Both the position numbers and the translations under genes were made by a program. Below are positions 23,211 to 34,869 of a stretch of DNA of 64,000 nucleotides, in pieces; positions within the stretch are counted from its first letter, which is position 1; the number at the start of each line of letters is the position of its first letter. The notes below the pieces were generated by a model. It was not told where the DNA came from. It saw nothing but the letters and a program-made list of their open reading frames with translations, and did not search any database. The stretch is from NCBI GenBank assembly GCA_032209605.1, contig JASFXZ010000009.1, positions 17,533,553 to 17,597,552 of the forward strand. The letters are read 5' to 3'. This DNA is from Mactromeris polynyma (Eukaryota > Mollusca > Bivalvia > Venerida > Mactridae).

Positions 23211-23219
23211 ACAACAGGT

Positions 23220-24530
23220 CTGCATCATTGCAGCCCTACTACACTGGCGTTGATAATATACAGTTAACTCTCATTACAATAGAATATTTGTTTAACAAAA
23301 CAAATCCAGGCAGTGGGATCAAATATGCACATTGCTTCATTGGTCAAATTCAATATAATGACGTATTCAATACATTATAATACTGCAAATAAAAATCCAG
23401 TATTTTCAATAATTAAAGGCTCACATATAGTATTCTATATACACAACGCTGACAGGGTATATGACGTGCAAACTAATTTCCCCTTCATGCACCTCATGGC
23501 CATTTTTGTTGATGGCTTGGCTTGGCTTGAAAACTTTTATTGCTTGATGTCCGCAAGTTACTAGAAATTGACAATTGATCTTCATACAGGAGTCAATAAA
23601 TATTGCAAAGATTAAATGCGTTCTTGTATTTATATTCAAAACGATAGATTGTTTAAGGTTTGAGCTAAATTCAGCTTGATAAAGTCCATGTGATCAGACG
23701 CTTGAAATGTGAATTTCAGAATCAAGCGCACGCTTAACCATGTGTATTGAGGTACCTTATGGGGTATACAATACAGGCAATATATGTGCGAGTGAAATAA
23801 AAGAAATTTGATCTGCAGCAAGTAATTCCAGCTTTTAAAAGGAAAACGTTTTAATTACTTATATTATACATAACTAAAACACTCTAAACAATTTTTTGAA
23901 TCAAAAACAGCAAAAATACACATACAGTATCTAAATATTAGATCTAGAGAGCTAGGCATCGCAACATTGCTTGTTTAACTAAATTTGTATGAAAACATGG
24001 ATTTGCAGTATTATAAATTCGTTATACAGGTTGTTGACAGGGTTTATGGGGGATTATAACCTGTCAACAACCTGTATAACTAATAATATAACTAGAGTTG
24101 ACTGTTTTATATCATCTACTTGTATGTTTGTTTTTATTCTAGAATCTGTTAAATTGATGTTAATTTCTTGCCTTATAGATGACAGTGATTGAATCCAGTA
24201 CCATGGAAGTAATCTTGCACCATTGGAGCTGTAATTATGGTAGAAGTCATCAGAACATGGAAAAGACATTACAGAATAGAACAGAATCACACAGATAAGT
24301 GACTCTATTCACTTCATTTTTCTAAAATTTGTCTGCATAATTGTTTGTACCTGTTAATATCATTAGTTAACAAAAAACATCAAAATCATCATCATCATCT
24401 AGAAGTGGAAAGAGTGATTGACTGGAGTATAATAGCAATAAAAATGTAAGTTGTATTCTCTACTACAATATTGTTTATTCATTTATTTATTTTATCATCA
24501 TTTGAAGTTTTCATTTATCATCATTTCATT
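23220..24530. other. Gene-free stretch with one perfect inverted repeat
   Basis: Short open frames only. The notable feature is the hairpin at 24021-24080, listed separately. Confidence 0.5.
24021..24080. repeat. Perfect 21-bp inverted repeat
   Basis: The arms 24021-24041 (GTTATACAGGTTGTTGACAG + G) and 24060-24080 are exact reverse complements around an 18-nt loop. Confidence 0.9.
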
Positions 24531-24531
24531 C

Positions 24532-24720
24532 ATTATACCCCTGGCAAACAAAGTTTGTATACAGGAGTCACTCTGTTGGTTGGTCGGTTGGTCTGTTAAC
24601 AAAAACTTGTGGAGCGAACTACATCTACAGCTTTTGGAGGATTTTCATGAAACTTCACATGGACAATCTCCATGATGAGTTGTAGTGTGTCACATAATCA
24701 TCAAGGACTGTATATAAGCT
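24532..24720 (+). repeat. Dispersed repeat of the 'TATACCCCTGGCAAACAAAG' type
   Basis: It begins TATACCCCTGGCAAACAAAG and includes CTGTTGGTTGGTCGGTTGG and TTTTCATGAAACTTCACATG. I associate these phrases with a widespread molluscan dispersed repeat. It is not coding. Confidence 0.5.
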
Positions 24721-24729
24721 TGATATACA

Positions 24730-26900
24730 GCTCTTTTTTCTGACAAAGTGGTACTGCTGGGGTATTACTCACTTCCAGTCTGCTGGGGTATTACTCACTT
24801 TCAGTGATAGTTTTAGTATCCTTGGTTGGTGTTTGTGGTGTAAGAGAGATGTTGGTTGAGTAACATGTTGAATGGTCCGGGGAAGGTGATTTAGACCCAT
24901 TAATTGGTCAGTTTATAGATGTGGTTTTGTTGTTGCATTGACTGGTTTCTGTGGTAGGTAATGCATGGAAGACAGTGTAACTTACAGAAAGCAATATCAA
25001 GGTGCTTTAATTCATTTCAACTTTTGTGTATATACCAGTGCATTAAAATGAAAGTGTTTCAAGTAATTGACATTTGCACTAACAGCTTTGACAAAACAGC
25101 CTCAGTCTGATTGGATGAATTTTAGAAATGTCAGAAATTTTGTGAGAGAATTATATTTGGTGAGAATAGGTATTTTTCTGTCTTGCTTTCTTCCATCAAA
25201 CTGTAGAAACATACATGAATAGAAGAGTTATTTTTCAATGGAATTATATAAGATATGCTATATAATGAAATATTTATATTGAGATTGGTTTCCTAATCAG
25301 CAAGTATAGGCTTATGCATGTAGTTTTGTGATTCCGTATATTGAGTAAAGACCATTTCTGTAGGCGGACTGTCTGACAGAGTGCATTGACCAAAGTCTGT
25401 TGCAGTAAAGGTTACAAGTCAACATGTCATTCAGATTATGTCAATTGTGTGAATATGGTTAGAATTTTCCATATTTTTCAGTTAGCAGAGTTAGATACTT
25501 AAATTATTTTGACTCACCTGAGCTAGTTTTTATGGCTTGTTTGAAATACTGTCCTGTGCTCTACATGATATTAGCTACAAAAGAATATTAGTTGAGATAA
25601 GCAGGGGCATTGCCAGCGATATTAAAGTTAAAAATTGAAAAAACAATTATGACCAAAAGTGGACCCCTCCATAGAAAGTCTGAAAAATGACCCAGCTACA
25701 CCCCTGATAGGTGATATAGGTGATTAATAATTTGAAATAATGTATAAACCGAAGATAATGCTGTTATATTGCCAGTTTATTTATACCTGGTACAGTTTAG
25801 TTACAGTTTATTATGTATATACTCACAATACTTAATACTCTTACATGTCTTCCCACCGACAAGTGACCATGATGCAGTAGTTGTCTTACTCGTTGTCCGT
25901 AAAACATTCTGGTTCATAGTCCTATTATCCATCCTGTTGGGTCATTCATCCCTCTCTGAAGGCCCTGGTGGTATTGCTTGACTTTTGTTGTCATAGCTGG
26001 TGTGGATGTATAAAGTATTGAGAAAAATGTTTCCAAAATGAGATTGTGATGATCGTAATGACATACATAACTGTGCGACAGCAAGTATATTCGGTACAGA
26101 CTGTTAAATGTCTTGTCTTACTACAGATCTGTCTATATGTTGCATGCACATATGAATGAATTTTACTTGATAAGAAAGAATCATTTTGGATTATGATAAT
26201 ATTAATATTTGTACTACAAAGTGGTCCCTTAACACAGATTAATTGGAAGGCAGGGAATGGTCATTCAGTGTGTTGTTTGATATGAGTCCATAAATAGAAG
26301 AGTCTTTCCGTATCAGGAAGAATGTCCTGGTCATGACACTGGTTGTTATTTAACTGATAAGAGAGATAACCACTGTGGGGAGCTTGGTTGATGTATGTTG
26401 TATGCACATGATTAGAAAAGGTATTGAAGTTTGATATTAAAACTTGTTTTGGGTCATTGTAACAAAGATCTTCTTTTTTTATTCATGCATGGTTCATTAC
26501 TACAGGTATTATGATATCTGCATATGAACTCATTTTAAAGATAAGGGCAGTGGTCCTGAAATGCTGATATATAATCAAAGTGCTGTAAGGACTGTAGGCA
26601 TGGGCTGCTGAAAGTTGGATTGAGGGTTTGCTTGCTTGTTATAGATGTAGTGATTTGTTTGCACACAAATTATCACATAATGTATTATTTCGGGAAACTG
26701 GGACATCATCTTATATTCAAAATTGTATGACAATTTGCTTAAAATTTTGTGTTTATCAGATTTTTTGTGTCTTAATTAGTCTATGTTATACTTGCTTGTT
26801 GTATGCACTTATCAAATTGTACTATTTATGGTGAGCATTTTGGATCCTTGGATGTCCGTTGTCATGCATTGTGAATCGTGCATCGTGCATCAACATTTTC
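24730..26900. other. Gene-free stretch
   Basis: Short, leucine-rich open frames without domains or splice context. A 105-bp MITE-like element at 25602-25706 is the only assigned feature. Confidence 0.5.
25602..25706. mobile_element. Short MITE-like element with CAGGGG termini
   Basis: The left end CAGGGGCATTGCCAGC and right end GACCCAGCTACACCCCTG are partly inverted-complementary and close to the termini of the 3.26-kb element. The flanks ATAAG and ATAGG match at 4 of 5 positions, consistent with an eroded 5-bp duplication. Confidence 0.5.
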
Positions 26901-26911
26901 TTGAAACAACA

Positions 26912-27490
26912 ACTCTACCTATACATGTACCACTAAATGGATTTTGTCCAAATTTTACAGGAATGATCCTTGGTTAGGCCTCTTTCAAAGTTGCATAAGT
27001 CATTTCGGTCCGCTGCATAATTAGGTCACAGGAGCAAAAAAAGTGTAAAATTTGAAATTGTTCTTGTCCAAAACCCTAAGGTCTAGAGCTTTGATATTTG
27101 GTGTGTAGCATTGTCTAGTGATCCTCTTACAAGATTGCATAAATTATTAAGTTCCGTCAAAAAACATGGCTGCCAGGGGGCGGGGATTGTTCCCTATATG
27201 TATATAGTGGAAACTATAAACATCATCTCCTCCTAAACCACTCTATGGATTTTGACCAAACTTCACAGGAATGATCCTTAGGTGGTCCTCCTTCGAAGTT
27301 ATATGAATGGTTCTGGTCTGTTGCATATGTAGGTCACAGGGGCTAAAAATAGATTTTAAAAGTAAACTTTGAAAATCTTCTTGTCCCAAACCACAAGGTC
27401 TAGAGCTTGGTGTGAAGCATTGTCTAGTTGTCCTCTTACAAGACTCATACATTATTAAATTCTGTCATGTTCCCCATATGTATATATTGG
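26912..27490 (+). repeat. Two tandem copies of a ~307-bp dispersed repeat
   Basis: The phrases GGATTTTG.CCAAA.TT.ACAGGAATGATCCTT, AGGTCACAGG.GC, AAGGTCTAGAGCTT and AGCATTGTCTAGT recur 307 bp apart. A third, broken copy lies at 45300-45680. Confidence 0.8.
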
Positions 27491-27611
27491 AAACTATATT
27501 TTTTGGATTGTATGATTTATAATAATTTTGTATAATGGTATTAAGAAATCGGGAAATATAAAACACAGTGATAACAACTATTTAGAAGACTATTTATCGG
27601 AAACCTAATCT

Positions 27612-29440
27612 GACATTTTATATAAATTGGGCAGAGATGTAGTAAGTATGTTTGCGGTGACAGTTTTCTCTTGAATATTACCCCATCCATTAGTTTGAAC
27701 ATCTCTTTGTTTATCCAGTAGTATTTTGCCTCTGGACTTGACAAGAACAGGGCCCCTTCCTCCGGTTCGCATTGGTTGTGCAGAAATGGGTGAAAAACTT
27801 GCAAGTTGACATCCTTCGCTTGGGAAATATATTCTTACATAATGATCCTTTTTACACGCTATATTTGCACAAGTTTAACATATTTACAAGAATATCACAT
27901 AACCTTTTTTAGTTTCACATATTTTTAACATTTCTTGCGCGCTAAATGACCAAAGCTGTCGATGCGCCATAAAACAACATAATAATAATAATCCTTCGCT
28001 TGGGACTGGTTGAGCTCTTGGGCTGTAAAACCCCAGCTACATGGGTTTCTGGGGGATGTTACTTCCGGTAGTCTCACACTGCCATTGACCATCACCAACA
28101 ATTTGTTTATGGATATATCCATCGACACCTCTTGTCTATGGGTGTGACAAAACCCTTCCTTGTTTTGGACGTTTTGCTCAAGCTGTATAGTAAGTGAATC
28201 TTGTGCAGCCATTATATCCCCTTGGTTGTAGCCTTCACTGGACTCTTGGGAACAAACTGCTCCCACTGTTGTGTTATCGCTTGGCACTGTCATTAACTGC
28301 AAACTTCCACTATTAGCATAGTTCACTGCATTGTCTGCCTCCTCAATGAAACTTCTCCACTGTGCATGAGCCCGACAGCAATAATTGCATCCTCCACATG
28401 GGAAACCCTTTGGCTGTATCCCTGTCAAGTACGAGGAACAATGGGTTAATCTGTCCAGTAGTCTTGATAAGGCGTCAGTGCTCCCATGCTTGTATCCTAG
28501 TCGGTTCTTAACAACCATGTGGTATTGTGCTAGTTCTTCCATCCACAGGGCAAGCTGTCCTTGGCGGTCCCTGAACCTCAACAACCAGGTCAGACTTTAG
28601 TGATCGGTCCTTACACCGTAAACACTTTCCCCAATAAGTAATACCTGAATTGCCTTGTAAACCTTTAAATGCTCAGCAGCTCTTTACAAGTAGACAATAT
28701 CTTTTTTGTTCCGGAGTGAGGGCAAAGCTGCCATAAGCGACCACTCTCTCCCTGCCATTGTGGACTTGACTAAGGATGCCTCCAATGGCCCAGTTAGAGG
28801 CATCAACATCCAGTATGAAAGGGTCTGAGGGATTTGGGATTGCTAACACCTGAGGTTCCACCACGGACCTCCGCAACTTTTCAAATGCTGTTTGTTGTTC
28901 CTCCTCCCATATAAACTTCTGTTTCCCTGTGATGGCATACAGAGGTTGCGCTAGTTTAGCGAAATCTTTAATGAAGGCCCTGTGATCATTTACAAAACAT
29001 AGGACAGTTCGGGACTGCCCAGTTGGTAACTGATTGTATATTTTTCTCAGTCACGGACAACTATTCCCCATTGACCATTCTTTCCAAGAATTCCACCTCA
29101 GTCTGGAAAAATCAGCATTTCTGGGGTTTCAGCTTCAATCCATGTTCCCTGAAGCCCTTAAATGCCTCTTCTAAGTTTTCCAGGTGTTCTCTAAAGGTCT
29201 TGTCCATCACCAGGATATCATCCAGAAATGCCAAGACGGTCTTCCAGGTCAGTCCTCGGAGAACCAGGTTGACCACGCGAGTAAGTGGCTGGTGCATTTG
29301 TTAGACCAAACCCCATCAGTACATGTTCAAATAGACCGTACCTGGTGATGAATGCTGTCTTTTTCCTATCCTCTGGTTTAATGCCCACCTGCTAATATGC
29401 CACATTGGCGTCCAGTTTAGAAAACCATATGTTCCCCGTA
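27612..29440 (-). pseudogene. Decayed Ty3/gypsy retrotransposon pol (RT, RNase H, start of integrase)
   Basis: On the minus strand the domains run in canonical order. RT: WFSKLDANVAY, a TAG at 29394-29392, then [10 protein letters not shown], a frameshift near 29285 and the catalytic FLDDILV near 29210. Connection: HRAFIKDFAKLAQPLYAITG. RNase H: PFILDVDASNWAIGGILSQ and YGSFALTPEQKRYC, then RFRDRQGQLALWMEELAQY and KHGSTDALSRL. A linker toward integrase: SPEAKYYWINKEMFKLMDGV. Multiple stops and frameshifts make it non-functional. Gag, protease, the integrase core and LTRs were not found nearby. The linker is interrupted by a short retroposon at 27826-27990. Confidence 0.85.
27826..27990 (+). 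mobile_element. 165-bp retroposon insertion with 15-bp target-site duplication
   Basis: The 15-mer ATCCTTCGCTTGGGA occurs at 27811-27825 and again at 27991-28005, bracketing the insert. The insert ends with GCGCCATAAAACAACATAA and an (AAT)n tail, the usual 3' end of a LINE or a LINE-mobilised SINE. Removing it rejoins the gypsy linker reading frame. Confidence 0.8.
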
Positions 29441-29479
29441 AGTGAATCTCATTAAATGCTGTTCATGTCTGTATAAAGG

Positions 29480-30885
29480 TTGAAATGCTTATATTCACAT
29501 ATCATGTAACTGTAAAAGGCAGTAGCCTGTTATTGAGTGTCCAATTTTAAAACATTGTAAGGCATAGGGTTACTTTTCTTGCTTGGCATTATTGTTTAAG
29601 AATACATTCAGAAAATGTAAATAAATATAAGCACTCCATTAGTGAAGGAATTCAATCCATTATAAAAATGTTACAAATGAATAATGAATCTTTCTTGGGA
29701 TGGTTAGATAGTCAACAGGGTAAATCACAAAGTAAAATTCTTTTGCATACTAATTGTTCTAATAGAGCAAGCACTTGTCCATTAGTTAGAAAGTATAAGC
29801 TTTAACAGAACAGAACAGAACTAATTAATGCAAAATCAGACATTGGTTATCACATGGCAAAATCCCTTCATACAATCATGATACAATTCTGAGAAAATGG
29901 AATACTGGCATACTGAATACAATCTCAGGTTTAATACATTTATGAGCAGGTTGTCAACATATTTCTGATTTATGTTTTCTTAGATCAGTGGCTTATGAGC
30001 CATTTGTCACTTATCAATACAAGAACATAAGGGTATACTTAGATGAACAACTCAACTCTTACATAATTAAAGCAACCACTGTTTGATGAATAAATCTCTA
30101 ATGTCTAAAGCAGTACATAGTTACATCTTGGTAAAAATGCACAGTGATATTCATTGACTTTACATGTACAATTCAATCAACAAACTTATAATGATTAAAA
30201 ATAAATAATTGCTTATATAATTTATGAAACATTTTTACTTTGAGATCTTTTTACAAAGATATTTAATAGGTGTTTTAATACTTGACATTCTCAGTTATAA
30301 CACTTGTTGAAGACCAAATTATTTGATGTATTGCAATAGTCTGGGAAATGTTAATGGCTAATTTTACTTTATTTCTTTAAATATCAGTGCATTTTAAGAT
30401 CCTGTAATTTTCCTCATATTTTTTTATTGGATAAATTGTCATGAAGTATATGACTTCTAGAAAATTAGTAATTAATTATATATACACAATGCTTTGTAAA
30501 GATTGGTAATGTTGATTTGAGATCTCACCTTTTACAAAGAAAAGTAATACATATGGTACTATCAGACTTTAAAGTACCTTATTAATAGAAAGTGATTTAA
30601 AGGCATTCTGGTGTTAATATGTCAGCTGGTTTTGGATTGTTTAAGGGTGATTCTTGGTTGTCTTGTTGTTGCATAAATAGTTAAAATCTTGTAAATGAGA
30701 GGAATGTTTTCAGGAGTATAAATGTTAAAGCAAAAGTTGATGTAGGATTAGATCACCACGATATTTAAGGTGTATCAGAGATTTGTCATACTCCTGATTA
30801 TTTACTATGCATTAGGTGGATTGTGTCAGGTTTCATTGTGATTGCCACATTATAGATGATAATGACAAACAACTCTGCAATTGTA
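29480..30885. other. Gene-free AT-rich stretch
   Basis: No gene, domain or long repeat seen. A short AACAG repeat lies at 29806-29821. Confidence 0.5.
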
Positions 30886-32330
30886 CAAATGGTGTTTACT
30901 TAGACTGTTGTTTATTAAATGGGAGCTGAAATCAGATTGAATACACAATGTACATTGACAATGAGATCAATTTATTTTGAGCTGCCTGTCAGGATGGGAG
31001 GCAATGCTGTAATGTGGCTGAACATCTATTCGAACCTAATTTCTCTGTTTGGATAGGTGAGTCCTTAATAGTATTTGTTCTTTCTATTCGAATAGGCAGC
31101 GTCTTGTTCTTGACTGGGGACTTTCAAATTTTGGCCTTTGTGTAAAATAAATTTACACCTCTCTATAGAATGTCACAAAACTGTCCTTCTCAGGACAAAA
31201 ACTGTCCTTTTTAGGACAACATCTCAGTGACAAAAAAAATGTCCTTTTTAGGACAACTTCTCGATTGACAAAAAAACTGTCCTTTTTAGGACAACTTCTC
31301 GATTGACAAAAAAATTGTCCTTTTTAGGACAACTTCTCGATTGACAAAAAAACTGTCCTTTAGGACAACTTCTCAATTGACAAAAAGCTGTCCTTTTTAG
31401 GACAACTTCTCGATTGACAAAAAAACTGTCCAAATGGTGTTTACTTAGACTGTTGTTTATTAAATGGGAGCTGAAATCAGATTGAATACACAATGTACAT
31501 TGACAATGAGATCAATTTATTTTGAGCTGCCTGTCAGGATGGGAGGCAATGCTGTAATGTGGCTGAACATCTATTCGAACCTAATTTCTCTGTTTGGATA
31601 GGTGAGTCCTTAATAGTATTTGTTCTTTCTATTCGAATAGGCAGCGTCTTGTTCTTGACTGGGGACTTTCAAATTTTGGCCTTTGTGTAAAATAAATTTA
31701 CACCTCTCTATAGAATGTCACAAAACTGTCCTTCTCAGGACAAAAACTGTCCTTTTAAGGACAACTTCTCGATTGACAAAAAGCTGTCCTTTTTAGGACA
31801 ACTTCTCGATTGACAAAAAAACTGTCCAAATGGTGTTTACTTAGACTGTTGTTTATTAAATGGGAGCTGAAATCAGATTGAATACACAATGTACATTGAC
31901 AATGAGATCAATTTATTTTGAGCTGCCTGTCAGGATGGGAGGCAATGCTGTAATGTGGCTGAACATCTATTCGAACCTAATTTCTCTGTTTGGATAGGTG
32001 AGTCCTTTATAGTATTTGTTCTTTCTATTCGAATAGGCAGCGTCTTGTTCTTGACTGGGGACTTTCAAATTTTGGCCTTTGTGTAAAATAAATTTACACC
32101 TCTCTATAGAATGTCACAAAACTGTCCTTCTCAGGACAAAAACTGTCCTTTTAAGGACAACTTCTCGATTGACAAAAAAACTGTCCTTTTAAGGACACCA
32201 CTCAATTGTCACAAAACTCCTTTTAAGGACACTACTCAATTGTCACAAAACTGTCCTTTTAAGGACACAACTTCATTGTCGACCAACTGTCCTTTTCAGG
32301 ACAACCTCTATAGATTGGCTACATTACAAA
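30886..32330 (+). repeat. Tandem triplication with embedded hairpin repeats
   Basis: A block starting CAAATGGTGTTTACTTAGAC occurs at 30886, 31431 and 31827 (spacings 545 and 396 bp). Each copy carries the same ~290-bp body (GGGAGCTGAAATCAGATTG ... TTTACACCTCTCTATAGAAT) followed by a variable number of ~38-bp units of TGTCCTTTTTAGGACA plus ACTTCTCGATTGACAAAAAA. TGTCCTT and AAGGACA pair as a hairpin in every unit. The copies differ mainly in hairpin-unit number, and the third ends in diverged units (AAGGACACAACTTCATTGTC). Confidence 0.95.
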
Positions 32331-32339
32331 TTAATATAA

Positions 32340-33735
32340 ACTACAACCATTTTTGATCTCATTGATCTCGGTTTGTAGCTATCGTTGGGTTCAAAATTAG
32401 TCTAAATAATAATCATTTGTTACGAGAGCTGAGTTTTTGTTGATATCATTTTTAATAACAAACCTATCACTCTGAAATGCTTCCACATTCAGTCAATGTA
32501 TGGTAAATGTGTGTTCCTCAAAATAATCTTTAATATGAAAGAAGAAACAACACAAGCTCCTTGCATTGTTCTTTACAGTCACAAAATTAGCTGATTTGTT
32601 ATCAACTGAATGTATAACTTCGGCTGGGGGAGAGGCAAATCTTTACATGAGACTCAATAGAGGAGTGCCTGATAGGCAAAGAGTATAAGAATATGAAGGG
32701 TTTAGAAATAAAAGGTTTAAAAAGATAGAAAAGTTATAAACAGATTTTTGTAAAAACATACAAAAATGAGTTTCTTTTCTTGAAAGATGAAAACATGAAG
32801 CTAAGTTACTACAACTCAAAAAACTGTGTTAAAAATATATATGTAAGGAACATAGAATTTTACCATTGTATAAAAGCTTTCCAGACTATAAGCTTATTTT
32901 TTTATTCAAAATTATTTTATGCTGGAAATTGTTTGGGATGTAAATGTAATCTGTAATTACTTTCCAGCTTTCTTTTAACCATATTTTTGTGTTAAGTTTG
33001 AAAATAGTGTTTTCATTGCATAACTTAATATCACTTGGTAGCAGAGCTTTTTTTCAAGATGTGAAATAGTGCTGTTTTATGGGAGATGATTGCTTTATAA
33101 ATCATTTATGTAAGTGCAAACTGAGTTTTGATTCTATGTATGGGGAAGTCATCAAGTAAAAAACTTGCTCCCCAAATTCTTTAATCAGAACAACACAAAA
33201 ATGTACACCATTAAACTTCAAGCCATGTGATCACTGACGATCAGACAAACAGTACAGGTGAAAAGCTTTTGAAAATATTGACACTGACACACTGATAAAG
33301 CTCTCATTGGCTAATGTAGTCATACAATATTGGAACAATTATAGAGTTAAACTTTATAATTACATGCAAGGTTATCAGGAAATGGGTACATACTCAATGT
33401 ACCTGGAAGAGTTGTTAAAGCTCTTTGCTGGTAAATCCATATAACACAAAAGCTTTATGATTACATAATGAACAGTGTTTCTTTGCTCTATCAGTGCAAG
33501 ACTGGGGTTTACATGTTTTAAAAACATAGCTATATTTGTGAAAATTGATTACTCATCAGATTACATGTATGTTTGAAATATGTTGTGTTTAATAGAAACA
33601 GGATAATTATGACTTACATGGGTATGTATGGTTAGGGGGTGGAAAACTATTGCTTGAACAACTTCAATCTTAGATATGGTTTGCTTTTTATAACTTTACA
33701 TTTAACTGACATGTTGGCGGCGTCCACATGGTTTC
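32340..33735. other. Gene-free stretch
   Basis: Nothing recognised; only short incidental frames. Confidence 0.5.
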
Positions 33736-34866
33736 CGCTCTCTAAGTCAAAGAGTTTTCATCCGATCTTTACCAAACTTTGTGAAAATGTTTGTGGGCAT
33801 AATATCTCGGCCAAGTTCGATAACCAGCCACATCCCTCAGGCACTTCTGAATTATGGCCCTTGAATTATCCAAAATTCGTCAAATTAACCGTGTCCGCTC
33901 TCTAAGTCACAGAGTTTTCATCCGATCTTTACCAAACTTTGTGAAAATGTTTGTGGACATAATATCTCGGCCATGTTCCATAACCAGCCACACCGCCCAA
34001 CGTACTTCGAAATCATGGCCCTTGAATTATCCAAAATTGGCCAAATTAGCTGTGTCCGCTCTCTAAGTCAAAGAGTTTTCATCCGATCTTCACCTAACTT
34101 GGTGAAAATGTTTGTGGGCATAATATCTCGGCCAAGTTCGATAACCAGCCACATTGCCCCAGGCACTTCTGAACTATGGCCCTTGAATTATCCAAAATTG
34201 GCAAAATTAGCCTTGACCGCTCTCTAAGTCAAACAGTTTTCATCAGATCTTTACCAAACTTTGTGAAAATCTTTGTGGACATAATATCTTGGCCATGTTC
34301 GATAACCAGCCACACCGCCCAAGGTACTTCGAAATTATGGCCCTTGAATTATCCAAAATTTGCCAAATTAGCCTTGTCCGCTCTCTAAGTCAAAGAGTTT
34401 TCATCCTATTTTCACCTAACTTGGTGAAAATGTTTGTGGGCATAATATCTCGGCCAAGTTCGATAACCAGCCACATTGCCCCAGGCACTTCTGAATTATG
34501 GCCCTTGAATGATCCAAAATTGGCAAAATTAGCCTTGACCGCTCTCTAAGTCAAACAGTTTTCATCCGATCTTTACCAAACTTTGTGAAAATGTTTGTGG
34601 GCATAATATCTCGGCCAAGTTCGATAACCAGCCACGCCGTCCAAGGTACTTCGAAATTATGGCCCTTGAATTATCCAAAATTGGCCAAATTAGCCTTGTC
34701 CGCTCTCTAAGTCAAACAGTTTTCATCTGATCTTCACCTAACTAGGTGAAAATGTTTGTGGGCATAATATCTCGGCCAAGTTCGATAACCAGTCATATCG
34801 CTCATGTCACCCAGGAGTTACCACCCTTTGATTTTAGAAATTTCCTAAAATTCGTCTTGTTTTAAC
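33736..34866 (+). repeat. 161-bp tandem array, seven units in alternating A and B forms
   Basis: The phrase CGCTCTCTAAGTCA starts units at 33736, 33896, 34057, 34218, 34379, 34540 and 34701. Odd units carry CAGGCACTTCTGAA (A form, except the last, diverged one) and even units carry CGTACTTCG or GGTACTTCG with AAAT.ATGG (B form), so the effective period is about 322 bp. The wording (GTTTTCATCCGATCTTCACC, TATCTCGGCCAAGTTCGATA) belongs to a dispersed bivalve repeat that here has become tandem. The overlapping short open frames rotate because 161 is not a multiple of three. Confidence 0.95.
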
Positions 34867-34869
34867 TCT

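Noticed and set aside
29806..29821. AACAG repeat as the tail of a second minus-strand copy of the 4.9-kb LINE
   Set aside because: The sequence next to it does not match the LINE 3' UTR, so the short repeat alone is not evidence.
31248..32356. 81-codon frames with repeated 'SCPKG' or 'KTVLLRT' motifs
   Set aside because: They are products of the TGTCCTTTTAGGACA hairpin units.
33639..34549. A series of 70- to 88-codon frames reading 'SLSQRVFIRSLPNF'
   Set aside because: Translations of the 161-bp tandem repeat, with no independent coding support.
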